DNA from: an uncultured Clostridia bacterium
Lineage (GTDB): Bacteria > Bacillota > Clostridia > Christensenellales > Borkfalkiaceae
Length of the DNA stretch: 33,059 bases
NCBI GenBank assembly: GCA_947630035.1
Contig: CANRFW010000006.1
Location: 1 to 33,059, forward strand
Reading direction: 5' to 3'
Made by a program: the position numbers and the translations under genes. Positions 15,236 to 23,023 of the stretch are shown here, in pieces. The notes beneath the pieces are model-generated. The model was not told the DNA's origin, did not search any database, and was given only the letters and a program-made list of their open reading frames with translations. Positions within the stretch are counted from its first letter, which is position 1, and every line of letters starts with the position of its first letter.

Positions 15236-16363
15236 ATGAAACGGCATCAAAAATGGATCGCGGTATTGACCGCGGCGTGCATGGCAGTTCCTCTCTTTGC
15301 CCTTGCCGCTTGCGGAGGAGATAAAGAACAAAATAAGGCGAACGTCGATTCGGATATTTGGGCGGTCTACACCGCATATGCGGAGGCGGCGGGCGACGAC
15401 GCGCTCTCCTACGATGAATGGTACGCACAACTCCTTGCGACGGCAAAGGGCGCCCCCGGCGACGACGGCAAGAGCGCCTACGAAATTTGGCAGGAGCATC
15501 ATCCCGAGGAGGAGACGACCGAAGCCGAATGGCTCGAATCTCTCAAAGGCGAAAACGGCGCAAAGGGCAACGGCTGGTACTATGGCAGCGGCGCGCCCGA
15601 GGTAGAGACGGGCAGCGTGGGCGACCTGTATCTCGACTATGCCACATGGGACGTGTATGCCAAGCAAGCCTCGGGCGAGGGCGCGGAGTGGAACTATCTC
15701 GGCAACCTTGCGGGCAAGGCGCAGCGGCACACCATCGCGGCTTCGGGAACTTACGAAATTCCCATCGATTTGGAGGCGGGCGTCTATGAACTCACGGTGG
15801 AACTCGATGAGGGCGACGTTAGTGTAGACGGACTTTCCGCAAAAGTCGGCGACGGCGCAGAATATTGGCTTTACAATTCTTTGGACGATAATTATTGGGG
15901 TGCGCTTCTCGTAGAGGAAGGCGACACCACCGTAACGATAACAAACCATACCTCCGGAAATATCGTGGCGGGCTTTAAGTTAAAGGAATACAAGGCTCCC
16001 ACGTTGAAAGCGGGAAAAGAATTTTGCATCCCTTCTTTGGCTTATTTGAGTAATAAGGTAGAAAATAACATTCTGATCCCCTATGATGCAGCGATGGCAG
16101 ACGGGGAGACCCAGTATTATCTTACCGCTACACCCGATACCGAGCAGTATATTCAACTTTTATCTGTTTATTATGGATTAGACGACAGCGCGACCGAAAA
16201 AACATTATCCTGCCGTTCTTCGGGCAATTGGAAAAGCGATGCATTCACTTTTTTGCAAAACGCGAAAACGCATGAAATGGCTTTTAGAGCGCGATATACA
16301 AGCAGTAAGACGCCCGTAAGCGCCAACGTCATTGTAAAAATCGAGGTTGCGGAAGCAGTATAA
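15236..16363 (+). CDS. Secreted lipoprotein with GKSAYE/EAEWLESLKG module
   Basis: A 375-residue lipoprotein with lipobox LAAC at Cys26. Then come AVYTAYAEAAGDDALSYDEW (like the motif in the first lipoprotein) and a module GDDGKSAYEIW...TEAEWLESLKGENGAKGNGW...GSVGDLYLDYATWDVYAK. That module is, from memory, common in phage tail fibres and collagen-like surface proteins of Firmicutes. Two beta domains follow (EAGVYELTVELDEG, VTITNHTSGNIVAGFKLKEY). AAGGAG lies about 12 nt before the ATG. Role unknown; probably surface binding or display. Confidence 0.8.
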   Translation: MKRHQKWIAVLTAACMAVPLFALAACGGDKEQNKANVDSDIWAVYTAYAEAAGDDALSYDEWYAQLLATAKGAPGDDGKSAYEIWQEHHPEEETTEAEWLESLKGENGAKGNGWYYGSGAPEVETGSVGDLYLDYATWDVYAKQASGEGAEWNYLGNLAGKAQRHTIAASGTYEIPIDLEAGVYELTVELDEGDVSVDGLSAKVGDGAEYWLYNSLDDNYWGALLVEEGDTTVTITNHTSGNIVAGFKLKEYKAPTLKAGKEFCIPSLAYLSNKVENNILIPYDAAMADGETQYYLTATPDTEQYIQLLSVYYGLDDSATEKTLSCRSSGNWKSDAFTFLQNAKTHEMAFRARYTSSKTPVSANVIVKIEVAEAV

Positions 16364-16456
16364 CACATTCTTTTCTCCTTATTATAACACCAACCCTCCC
16401 CCTTCCTTCCGCGGAAAGGGGATTTGCCGCTATTCCGAACGCAACATAGGTATCAC

Positions 16457-18265
16457 ATGAAACGTATCAAGAAAATTTTATCACTTCTCGCCGCACTGTG
16501 TCTGTGTCTCTTCGCCGTCGCAGGCTGCGGCGAAGAACCGCAAGCACCCACCCCCGCCGTCCAACTTGCCGCGCCCGTCGTAGAGATCGAGGGCAACAGG
16601 CTCACATGGGCGGCAATCGAAAACGCAAGCGGCTACACCGTCTATGAGTCGGGGAAAAACCCCGTGGCGGTGAGTGCAACCGCCTATACGATTTCGCAGA
16701 CGACGCCGGGGACATATCTTTACACCGTCTACGCAAACGGAGACGGTGTAAAGTACACCCGCAGCAAGGCGTCCAACGCCGTGCAATACACGGTGCAACC
16801 GCAACAGCAGGGCGGCGACGACGACCCGCCCGCTCCTACCCCCACCCCTCTCGAAGCGCCCGTTTTGTCGCTGCAAGACGGCGTGCTGACGTGGGAGCCT
16901 GTCTTGCACGCGCAATTCTATGAAGTCTACCAAAACAATGTGGTCGTCGCGCGGCAGCAGGCGACCTCCTATGCGATCACCGTTACCGAGGCAGGGTCGT
17001 ATGTCTATCAAGTGAAGGCGCTCTCCTACGACGAAGCCTACACCGCAAGCCCGCTTTCCAACCAAGAGACCTACGAAGTCGTACCCGACGAGCCGCTTTC
17101 CGTTCCCGCCGTCGCCTTCGACGAAGGGACGAAAACGCTCTCGTGGGCGGCGATCCCTCATGCGGACCGCTACGAAATCTACCGTAACGACAGGTTCTAC
17201 ACCTCGACGGAGAACTGCACCTACGTCATCTCCGACGCCGTACCGGGGACGTACCGCTACAAAGTGCGCGCCGTAAGCGACCGCGCGGGGTATTTGCCGA
17301 GCGGATTCTCGCAGGAGCATACGCTCACCGTATCCACCTCAAACGTAACGTTCACGGTGAACGTTACCGTCCCGGACGGGTACGAAGAGGATACCGTAAC
17401 CGTCGCATTCTATGACGATCTCACCGAACTCTATACGGCGACGGCGACCGTTGACCCGCAGACCCTCCGCGCGACGGCGACCTTCGAGGCGATCAACGAC
17501 AGGACGTATATCGCGCGCGTGAAGGATTTGCCCGAAGGCTATGCGTCGTCCAAAACCGAACTGTCGGCAGCCGTAACGAGCGGCGCGGTGAATGTTGTCG
17601 CGCTCACTTCGGAAGCCGTATTCCAGATCGGCAGCAATCAATTCTCTACGATCTATAACGCGCAAGACCCCGATGTCAATACGATCGGCGTGGAAAGAAC
17701 CCGTGCGTTCGTTGCGCCCGAGACGGGTATCTATACCCTCGACGCGCGGAGCGAAACGAAGCGCATGATGCTTGCGGTCGGCGAACACACCCTCATCGAT
17801 ACGCAGAGCGGGTACACGCTTTGCTCCTTCAAGGCGTATGAGGGCGAGGCAGTCCCCATCACCTATGTCGGAGAACAGCAGCCCGCCGACCCCGAGAAGA
17901 ACGAAGGGCAGACGTATAAGTTTACCATCTCGCAGGGCGAACCCGAAGTGCCGCTTACCGTTGGCAGCGGCTATGGCGACAGGGCGAACTATCTCCCCAA
18001 CGGCGAGTGGACGCGGAAACTCACGATCGAGACGCCGCAATATTATGTCATTTCCTTCGGACCTTCCCTCAACGGGCGCAACGTTACCATCACCATCGGC
18101 GGGGAGGAATACCTCTTCACGACGGACGTCGCGGAGGACGAGGAGATGATCGTAGAGCGCACGATCTTCCTCGACGCGGGAGAGTATGACGTTACCATTC
18201 AAATCGAAGGCGACGACCGCGAAATGTACTACGTATCTTTCTTCATCTACCAGCAGAAAGCGTAG
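16457..18265 (+). CDS. Secreted lipoprotein with three fibronectin-III-like repeats
   Basis: A 602-residue lipoprotein with lipobox VAGC at Cys24. Three tandem repeats of about 85-95 residues follow, each beginning with an AP or VP strand, then LTW/LSW, a GYTVYE/FYEVYQ/RYEIYR strand and a GTYLYTVYA/GSYVYQVKA/GTYRYKVRA strand: a clear fibronectin-III-like pattern. A Pro/Thr linker separates repeats one and two. The C-terminal half has two more beta domains, one ending in AGEYDVTIQIEGDD. The ATG at 16457 gives a normal signal peptide; an upstream in-frame start adds residues without one. Last gene of the cassette, followed by a terminator. Confidence 0.82.
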   Translation: MKRIKKILSLLAALCLCLFAVAGCGEEPQAPTPAVQLAAPVVEIEGNRLTWAAIENASGYTVYESGKNPVAVSATAYTISQTTPGTYLYTVYANGDGVKYTRSKASNAVQYTVQPQQQGGDDDPPAPTPTPLEAPVLSLQDGVLTWEPVLHAQFYEVYQNNVVVARQQATSYAITVTEAGSYVYQVKALSYDEAYTASPLSNQETYEVVPDEPLSVPAVAFDEGTKTLSWAAIPHADRYEIYRNDRFYTSTENCTYVISDAVPGTYRYKVRAVSDRAGYLPSGFSQEHTLTVSTSNVTFTVNVTVPDGYEEDTVTVAFYDDLTELYTATATVDPQTLRATATFEAINDRTYIARVKDLPEGYASSKTELSAAVTSGAVNVVALTSEAVFQIGSNQFSTIYNAQDPDVNTIGVERTRAFVAPETGIYTLDARSETKRMMLAVGEHTLIDTQSGYTLCSFKAYEGEAVPITYVGEQQPADPEKNEGQTYKFTISQGEPEVPLTVGSGYGDRANYLPNGEWTRKLTIETPQYYVISFGPSLNGRNVTITIGGEEYLFTTDVAEDEEMIVERTIFLDAGEYDVTIQIEGDDREMYYVSFFIYQQKA

Positions 18266-18278
18266 CACGCCCATCCTT

Positions 18279-18356
18279 CATATCGGACACCTCCACTATC
18301 CGATATGAATTTCGGGAGGGACAGTAAGAAATTACTGCCCCTCCTCTTTTTATTTT
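18279..18356 (+). terminator. Terminator of the secreted-protein cassette
   Basis: A 9-bp hairpin (18279-18287 with 18299-18307) is followed by a longer stem (18315-18327 with 18332-18344, one A-C mismatch, GAAA loop) and a T-rich run at 18345-18356. This closes the cassette just before the SOS-type promoter. Confidence 0.88.
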
Positions 18357-18453
18357 CTCTCCATGCGGCAAAACCGCCGAAAACCGTACCCCATATAGGC
18401 AAAACAGCCCCTTTCCCGTTGGAAAAATTTTCCATAAAATCCACACGATTCTC

Positions 18454-18482
18454 TTGACAATTTCCCGCCCGTGCTGTATAAT
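18454..18482 (+). promoter_or_regulatory. Consensus promoter of the com-to-membrane-protein operon
   Basis: TTGACA (18454-18459), 17-bp spacer, TATAAT (18477-18482): a perfect sigma-A promoter, expected to start near 18489. Such a strong promoter on a mobile element would need a repressor, and a LexA-type box follows it directly. A 13-bp dyad ggaaaaattttcc lies upstream at 18421-18433. Confidence 0.93.
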
Positions 18483-18493
18483 AAATCCATAAC

Positions 18494-18507
18494 CGAACAA
18501 ATGTTTG
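18494..18507. promoter_or_regulatory. LexA (DinR) SOS box
   Basis: CGAAC-AAAT-GTTTG matches the Gram-positive palindrome CGAAC-N4-GTTCG in 9 of 10 half-site bases, and the B. subtilis-type pattern CGAACRNRYGTTY in full. It begins 11 bp after the -10, that is at about +5 to +18, where a bound repressor would block transcription. This predicts induction of the downstream genes by DNA damage. Confidence 0.75.
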
Positions 18508-18604
18508 TAATCTTCCGTAAGCAGGCAAAGTTCGGGGGCGGACAGCGCCGATTTTCCCCGTTGCGGGGCTATCCGACATAACTCAAAAGGAGGTGTTTTA
18601 CAAC

Positions 18605-18796
18605 ATGAAGTACGCTATGTGTCCTACGTGCGGGCGGCGCTTGTGCAAAGGCGAGCCGGGCACGAAAGTAGAGATCGAGTGTCCGAAATGCGGCGAATTT
18701 GCGATAGTTACTATACAATCCGACGACCTTATTATCAAACAAAAAACGCCTCAAACGCCGGAAAGGCAGAAGTCTGTACAAAAGTCTGCACAGTAG
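18605..18796 (+). CDS. Mu Com-like zinc-ribbon protein
   Basis: A 63-residue protein with a four-Cys zinc ribbon: C6-P-T-C9 and C26-P-K-C29, separated by RRLCKGEPGTKVEIE. The arrangement matches the Com family, named for the phage Mu protein that activates translation of the mom DNA-modification gene by binding its mRNA. A ten-base AAAGGAGGTG ribosome site is 9 nt before the chosen ATG; an earlier GTG overlaps that site. It is the first gene after the LexA-box promoter. No Mom homologue is visible next to it, so its target is unknown. Confidence 0.72.
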   Translation: MKYAMCPTCGRRLCKGEPGTKVEIECPKCGEFAIVTIQSDDLIIKQKTPQTPERQKSVQKSAQ

Positions 18797-18888
18797 TAGT
18801 ATTATGAAAACCGAATAGGGCAGGCGAGGGCCGTTGTTCTCCCTGTCTTTGTTCGCGAGGGTAGAACGCGGCTATGTACCGCGAAGTA

Positions 18889-18941
18889 TCCGGCGAGCAG
18901 GTCAAGTCTCAAAAGGGCTTGTCTTGTTCGCCGGATTTTTT
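18889..18941 (+). terminator. Tandem terminator/attenuator 1
   Basis: Long stem starting with 8 perfect bp (18889-18896 with 18928-18935), extended by about nine more pairs with one mismatch and two G-T wobbles, then six T (18936-18941). It lies in the 266-bp gap between com and the sigma-like gene. Confidence 0.82.
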
Positions 18942-18954
18942 CCGTTTCAAGACC

Positions 18955-18997
18955 GCCCGATTGCAAGACGAGACCGTCCTGCAACCGGGCTTTTTTT
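18955..18997 (+). terminator. Tandem terminator/attenuator 2
   Basis: Stem of gcccg/cgggc, ttgca/tgcaa and gac/gtc segments (18955-18969 with 18976-18990) with two A-C mismatches, then seven T (18991-18997). Its tail (gtttcaa after the T-run) resembles that of terminator 1, suggesting duplication. Confidence 0.82.
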
Positions 18998-19062
18998 GTT
19001 TCAAAAAAATCCGTCCCGGCTGCGATCCAAAAGACAGAAAAAATCAAAACCGGAGGTTTTTT

Positions 19063-19524
19063 ATGAAACAAGTCAAGGCAACCATTTCGCTCAACGGCGA
19101 GAACAAGACGGTCAAAGTCATGTTAGATGATGAGACCTACGCGCTCCTGCAAGAGACGGGCGACGAGAAACTCACGGCAAGTTATATTGCCGAGGAGTAC
19201 GCATGGAAAAAGACCGAGCGCAAGGAAACGCGGCGGCACGTCTCCTACGAAGGCATGATGGAGCGGGGCGTCGATTACGCGGACAAGCGGGAAAACCCGC
19301 TTGAAAGTCTCCTCCGCTCGGAGGGTATCCGCGATCTCAAACGCGCGCTCTCGACCCTGACGGAGCGGCAGCGCATCGCCGTATTGTATCACGTACTCGA
19401 AAGACAGTCTTTCCGCGAGATCGGGGACAAATTCGGCATCAACAAAGAGACGGTTCGGGAACATTACAACAGCGGGATAAAAAAATTGCGGAAATTTTTT
19501 GCAAAACACCCTTTCAAACCGTGA
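19063..19524 (+). CDS. Sigma-70 region-4-like regulator
   Basis: A 153-residue protein. The C-terminal part (about 98-148) is a sigma region 4 type helix-turn-helix: LTERQRIAVLYHVLERQSFREIGDKFGINKETVREHYNSGIKKLRKFF in outline, with the typical LT-x-RQR, hxEIG and VxxHxxxxxxKL positions. No region 2 that would bind the -10 element is present; the N-terminal part (ATISLNGENKTVKVML) looks like a small beta fold. Such truncated sigma-like proteins are frequent in Firmicutes conjugative elements and phages as activators. GGAGG sits 7 nt before the ATG. It follows two tandem terminators. Confidence 0.82.
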   Translation: MKQVKATISLNGENKTVKVMLDDETYALLQETGDEKLTASYIAEEYAWKKTERKETRRHVSYEGMMERGVDYADKRENPLESLLRSEGIRDLKRALSTLTERQRIAVLYHVLERQSFREIGDKFGINKETVREHYNSGIKKLRKFFAKHPFKP

Positions 19525-19579
19525 TTTCCGTGGCTACACGGTGAAGGGTGCGAACCCTATCCCGAAAAGGAGGCGAAAC

Positions 19580-19882
19580 ATGACAACGCCACGGCAGGTC
19601 GAGAACGATCTCAAAGAGATACGTTACTACTATGCAAGGCGGGATATGTTCGCGAGCGCGTCGAAGTATATCATCGAGAGCGGCATCATCGAGAAAGTCA
19701 GCCGCTACAACCGCGCGATGGCGAATGCCCCTCCCCGCCTGTACGCTCTGTACTATGCTCTCTATGTGGAGGGCATGACGCAGGAAAGTTTTGCGGCAAA
19801 AAGCGGCACGAGCCGCTCTTACGTCAAGCAAAACAACGGCAAACTCCGCGCCTATCTGGTGCAAAAATTCAATGAAACGTAA
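19580..19882 (+). CDS. Second sigma-like helix-turn-helix protein
   Basis: A 100-residue protein with the start at 19580 supported by AAGGAGG 7 nt upstream. N-terminal half: a helical YYYARRDMFASASKYI segment; C-terminal half: RLYALYYALYVEGMTQESFAAKSGTSRSYVKQNNGKLRAYL, a helix-turn-helix resembling sigma region 4 or ArpU-type phage regulators. It lies 55 nt after the first sigma-like gene; the two may act together as a split factor, which is only inference. Confidence 0.62.
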   Translation: MTTPRQVENDLKEIRYYYARRDMFASASKYIIESGIIEKVSRYNRAMANAPPRLYALYYALYVEGMTQESFAAKSGTSRSYVKQNNGKLRAYLVQKFNET

Positions 19883-19895
19883 AGGAGAAACGCAA

Positions 19896-20141
19896 ATGCA
19901 GGATATTCCCGTGTTCGTCCGGGACGCTACCAATGTCTACCGCACGAAGGAGTATATCGTCAAACAGGTCATCGATATTCAGTATGACAGCAAAGAGGCG
20001 GGAAACGTGTTGAGCCACGACACCTTTTATAAGAGGACGCCCGCCCGCGACAGGCAATACGAGTACCTGTTTTCGGGACGCCGCCGTGTGAACGGGAAAC
20101 GGCTTCCCTCCACCGCCTATACCCGCCGCTACGTCGATTAG
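19896..20141 (+). CDS. Small hypothetical protein
   Basis: An 81-residue basic protein starting at 19896 with AAAGGAG 7-8 nt upstream, 13 nt after the preceding gene. Sequence such as YKRTPARDRQYEYLFSGRRR and LPSTAYTRRYVD is rich in Arg and Tyr. No family is recognised. A nucleic-acid-binding role is possible from charge and context. Confidence 0.6.
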   Translation: MQDIPVFVRDATNVYRTKEYIVKQVIDIQYDSKEAGNVLSHDTFYKRTPARDRQYEYLFSGRRRVNGKRLPSTAYTRRYVD

Positions 20142-20303
20142 CGCGGATAGGAACAATTTCATAGGGTGAACCGGCGCACAAGGGGCGCGGGCGCGATGCG
20201 GGAAAGGTACCGCCTGCATACCGCCGCGCATACGGACGGAGTGTCCGAAGAAAGCCGCCGCGTCACCATACAATTTCATATCAATTCATTACAGGAGGAT
20301 GCT

Positions 20304-20654
20304 ATGCCGGAAAAGAGCAAGGCAACCAAAAACAAGGCAGCGGCGGAAAACACCGCCGAGCAATCTTCGGAACGGGCGTACAACAACGATTTGTGGCGTA
20401 TCCCTTCCATGAGAGCAAAGGACTATGCCGAGGAGCGCAAAAAGCAACTCCATACCCGCGGGCAGAAGAAAGGCAAGAAACTCACGGACTATGAGTCGGG
20501 GTTGCGGTCGGGCTATCTGCAATGCCAGCACGACCACGCGGGGCAATGGAAGTACAGCAAAGCGCTGGAACTCGGCTACAACAAGTCGGAGGCGGGAGAA
20601 ATGTCCAAAAAACCGTGGGACAAGAATACTCCCCCGAAGAAGAAAGGCGCGTAA
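20304..20654 (+). CDS. Lys-rich hypothetical protein
   Basis: A 116-residue, strongly basic protein starting at ATG 20304 with AGGAGG 6 nt upstream. The N-terminal 25 residues are low-complexity Lys/Ala/Glu; the middle (LWRIPSMRAKDYAEERKKQ, LRSGYLQCQHDHAGQWKYSKA) looks helical; the end is KKPWDKNTPPKKKGA. No family recognised. The 162-bp gap before it contains no supported gene. Confidence 0.6.
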   Translation: MPEKSKATKNKAAAENTAEQSSERAYNNDLWRIPSMRAKDYAEERKKQLHTRGQKKGKKLTDYESGLRSGYLQCQHDHAGQWKYSKALELGYNKSEAGEMSKKPWDKNTPPKKKGA

Positions 20655-20672
20655 AGGAGGGCGCAATCATCT

Positions 20673-21041
20673 ATGGCAAAACAGAACGATAATCAGAACG
20701 GCGGCGCGGCGATCTTCGTCGAGCGGGAAACCTACGAGAAGAACGGCAAGACCTATTTTGCCCACTTCATCAAGGGGACGGTCCGCGGCAGAGAAGTAAA
20801 AGTACAGGTCGCTCCCCACGACGTCGGCGGCTATGCCGTCCTCGACATTGTGTTTAACGGGGCGGACAAAGCGGAACTCTTTCTCACGCCCTACGAGATC
20901 AAGGACGAAAAGACGCATCGCGTCGTAAAGGGCAACACCTACGGTGTGCGCTCCTACGATGAGGACGGGCAGGTCTACGAGTGCCCCGTCAAGCCGCTGC
21001 GCAATTCGGACAAGACGCTGCTCAATATGCTGCTCCGTTAA
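20673..21041 (+). CDS. 122-residue beta-rich protein, possible ssDNA-binding protein
   Basis: Soluble, beta-rich protein: FVERETYEKNGKTYFAHFIKGTVRG, EVKVQVAPHD, YAVLDIVFNG and KAELFLTPYEIKD read as alternating strands. Small beta-barrel single-stranded DNA-binding proteins of similar size accompany rolling-circle replicators and filamentous phages, and this gene lies in the same operon direction as the HUH Rep further on. No diagnostic motif is visible, so the assignment is weak. GGAGG lies about 12 nt before the ATG. Confidence 0.5.
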   Translation: MAKQNDNQNGGAAIFVERETYEKNGKTYFAHFIKGTVRGREVKVQVAPHDVGGYAVLDIVFNGADKAELFLTPYEIKDEKTHRVVKGNTYGVRSYDEDGQVYECPVKPLRNSDKTLLNMLLR

Positions 21042-21070
21042 GCGCGGGCGAAAAAAGCGCACGGCGTTTT

Positions 21071-21101
21071 CTGCGGCTCGCGGTTTGCGGGCCGCAGTTT
21101 T
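21071..21101 (+). terminator. Weak intergenic hairpin
   Basis: Seven-bp stem (21071-21077 with 21091-21097) followed by only four T. May partly terminate between the small-protein genes and the membrane-protein genes. Confidence 0.4.
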
Positions 21102-21125
21102 CAAATTCTATCAAAGGAGTGAAAC

Positions 21126-22361
21126 ATGAACGATTTGAACAAACACGAAAAGAGAGATAAGGTCAAGTGGGGACTCACGTTTACGGCGTTTGTCCTCATC
21201 GCGGTACTGCTCGCGGGCTTGGTCTTACAGGTATTCGGGAGTGGCAAGTGGCAGCCGTCGAATTGGTTCAGACAGGACGGGACGGCGGACGAGACAGGCG
21301 TCTTGGGCGACGACGGCGAGATTTTATCTTCGGGGGAAGTCTATGAAATGCCCGCCCGCCTCGCCTTCCGTACCTCTGCCATTTCTGCGGCGGGCGGAGC
21401 GGACAATGTAACGATCCATGCGACCGTTACGCCCGCGGATACCACGTTCGCGGAGTTGGTATGGAGCGTAACGTTCACAGACCCGCAAAGCGAATGGGCG
21501 CAGGGCAAAAACGCGGAGGATTATGTTACGGTCTCCCTCGCCGACCCCGCAGACACGCACGTCGTTGTCGTGAAATGTATGCAGCCGTTCGGGGAACAGA
21601 TCATCGTAACGGCGGCAGGCGCGTACTATCCCGAGATCACAAAGTCCGTAACCGTCGATTATATGTGCGATATTACGTTTACGGGGGTCGCGTTTTTCCA
21701 AATGCAGGAAGGATTCAGGGGATTTACGGTCGGCAGCGGCGACGACCTCGATGAAGAACTGCAAAAGCACGTCCAAGAAATTGAGGACGGCGGAAGCCTC
21801 CTCGTCAATTTCCAAGACAACGGCAAAGAGCGCGTGTGGGACGATTGTATGTTGGGTATCCGCTGCGGGGTCGGGACGATCGCGCCGCCCGTGAAAGTGC
21901 GGATAATATTCAAGTACAGCGAAGAATTTTACAATCTTGCCGTCCCCTTCCAAAGCGGAACGGATTGGTCGGCATTCCCGCAGGAGGAGGGCGGCATACA
22001 CAAATCTTTCGACATTGTTCCGCCCGAGATCACAGAGGACGGGCACGTGCTGGACGGCGACACGCAGCACAACGGCTACGGGTTTTGGATCATTCCGATA
22101 AGCGGGCTTGGGTTCTGCTGGGCTTACAATCCCTCGGCTATCATCGGGATAGAGTATATTGCGGAGTTCCGCGCGGCGGTGAAGGCGGCGTTTGAAGAAG
22201 ATAATGATCTCCTCATCGGGACGCTGACGTTCGATTTCTACGACGGCCGCGAGAGCCGCTATATCGGACAGGTGAATTGCAGAATAGACCCCGAAACAGT
22301 CTTGAACGACATGGAGAGTATCGGCTTCGACACCGACGAGGGCATTGTTTTCGGGGGGTGA
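21126..22361 (+). CDS. Membrane-anchored extracellular protein, 411 residues
   Basis: A short charged cytoplasmic start (about 13 residues) is followed by one membrane helix (about 14-38, LTFTAFVLIAVLLAGLVLQV) and a large outside domain. The first outer part (about 75-180) is Ig-like, with VTIHATVTPADTTFAELVWSVTF recalling bacterial Ig-2 folds; the rest is beta-rich with HVLDGDTQHNGYGFWIIPI. GGAG site precedes the ATG. Stop is 1 nt before the next start codon. No family recognised. It is the first of three membrane-anchored proteins in a row. Confidence 0.72.
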   Translation: MNDLNKHEKRDKVKWGLTFTAFVLIAVLLAGLVLQVFGSGKWQPSNWFRQDGTADETGVLGDDGEILSSGEVYEMPARLAFRTSAISAAGGADNVTIHATVTPADTTFAELVWSVTFTDPQSEWAQGKNAEDYVTVSLADPADTHVVVVKCMQPFGEQIIVTAAGAYYPEITKSVTVDYMCDITFTGVAFFQMQEGFRGFTVGSGDDLDEELQKHVQEIEDGGSLLVNFQDNGKERVWDDCMLGIRCGVGTIAPPVKVRIIFKYSEEFYNLAVPFQSGTDWSAFPQEEGGIHKSFDIVPPEITEDGHVLDGDTQHNGYGFWIIPISGLGFCWAYNPSAIIGIEYIAEFRAAVKAAFEEDNDLLIGTLTFDFYDGRESRYIGQVNCRIDPETVLNDMESIGFDTDEGIVFGG

Positions 22362-22362
22362 G

Positions 22363-23013
22363 ATGAAACAGGTCAATACTGCGTTGAAAATCGTTGTCGG
22401 CGTCGTACTCGCTCTTGCGGTGGTCGGGCTGCTCGCCTTTATCATCCGCTATACCAACGGCGGGACGACGGAATTAAGGACGTTCTATATCGAGGCGAAC
22501 GGCACGCAGATCCTCAAAAACACCGATATGTATCTGTTTGAAGGGACGCCGCTGCATATCGAGCCAAAGTACCTGTTCGGGAGCGTCGTGGAATTGGACG
22601 GCTACCACTATCGGATCGTTCCCCGCGGCTCGGACAAGACGTCGTTCAATTTTACGGTAGACGGGCGGACCTACACGTTCGGCGGGATAGAAGAAGTTAC
22701 GTCCGCTTTCCGTATCGAGGCGGATGAAACGGGCTTCACGGTCGAGAACGATTTCGGGAACGGGAACGTAATGCAGCAAGTGCTGGAACGGCTCTATCCC
22801 GAACGCGAAGTGGAGAGCGAGCCGCGGGACGATATGGATAAGACGGTGTATTTCGACCTTGTGGTCTCGGACTACAACGACGGGCAAAGCATCACGATCG
22901 GCTTAAAATTTCCCATCAACATGGCGGGCGTTGAATTGGACGGCGACGGATATGTACTAAACGGCATCGTGGACGGGCTTCCTGCGGACGTCCCGAAACC
23001 CCGCGGAGAATAA
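22363..23013 (+). CDS. Membrane-anchored extracellular protein, 216 residues
   Basis: N-terminal membrane helix (about 8-30, LKIVVGVVLALAVVGLLAFII) with an outside beta-rich domain. The start at 22363 lies 1 nt after the previous stop, with a GGGGGGTG ribosome site overlapping the end of that gene, so the two are translationally linked. YIEANGTQILKNTDMYLFEG and RTYTFGGIEEVTSAF are typical of its all-beta makeup. No family recognised. Confidence 0.72.
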   Translation: MKQVNTALKIVVGVVLALAVVGLLAFIIRYTNGGTTELRTFYIEANGTQILKNTDMYLFEGTPLHIEPKYLFGSVVELDGYHYRIVPRGSDKTSFNFTVDGRTYTFGGIEEVTSAFRIEADETGFTVENDFGNGNVMQQVLERLYPEREVESEPRDDMDKTVYFDLVVSDYNDGQSITIGLKFPINMAGVELDGDGYVLNGIVDGLPADVPKPRGE

Positions 23014-23023
23014 GGAGGCAAAG

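Noticed and set aside
10979-15446. Long minus-strand frames opposite the secreted proteins
   Set aside because: No ribosome sites or domains; the plus strand has signal peptides and lipoboxes with good ribosome sites.
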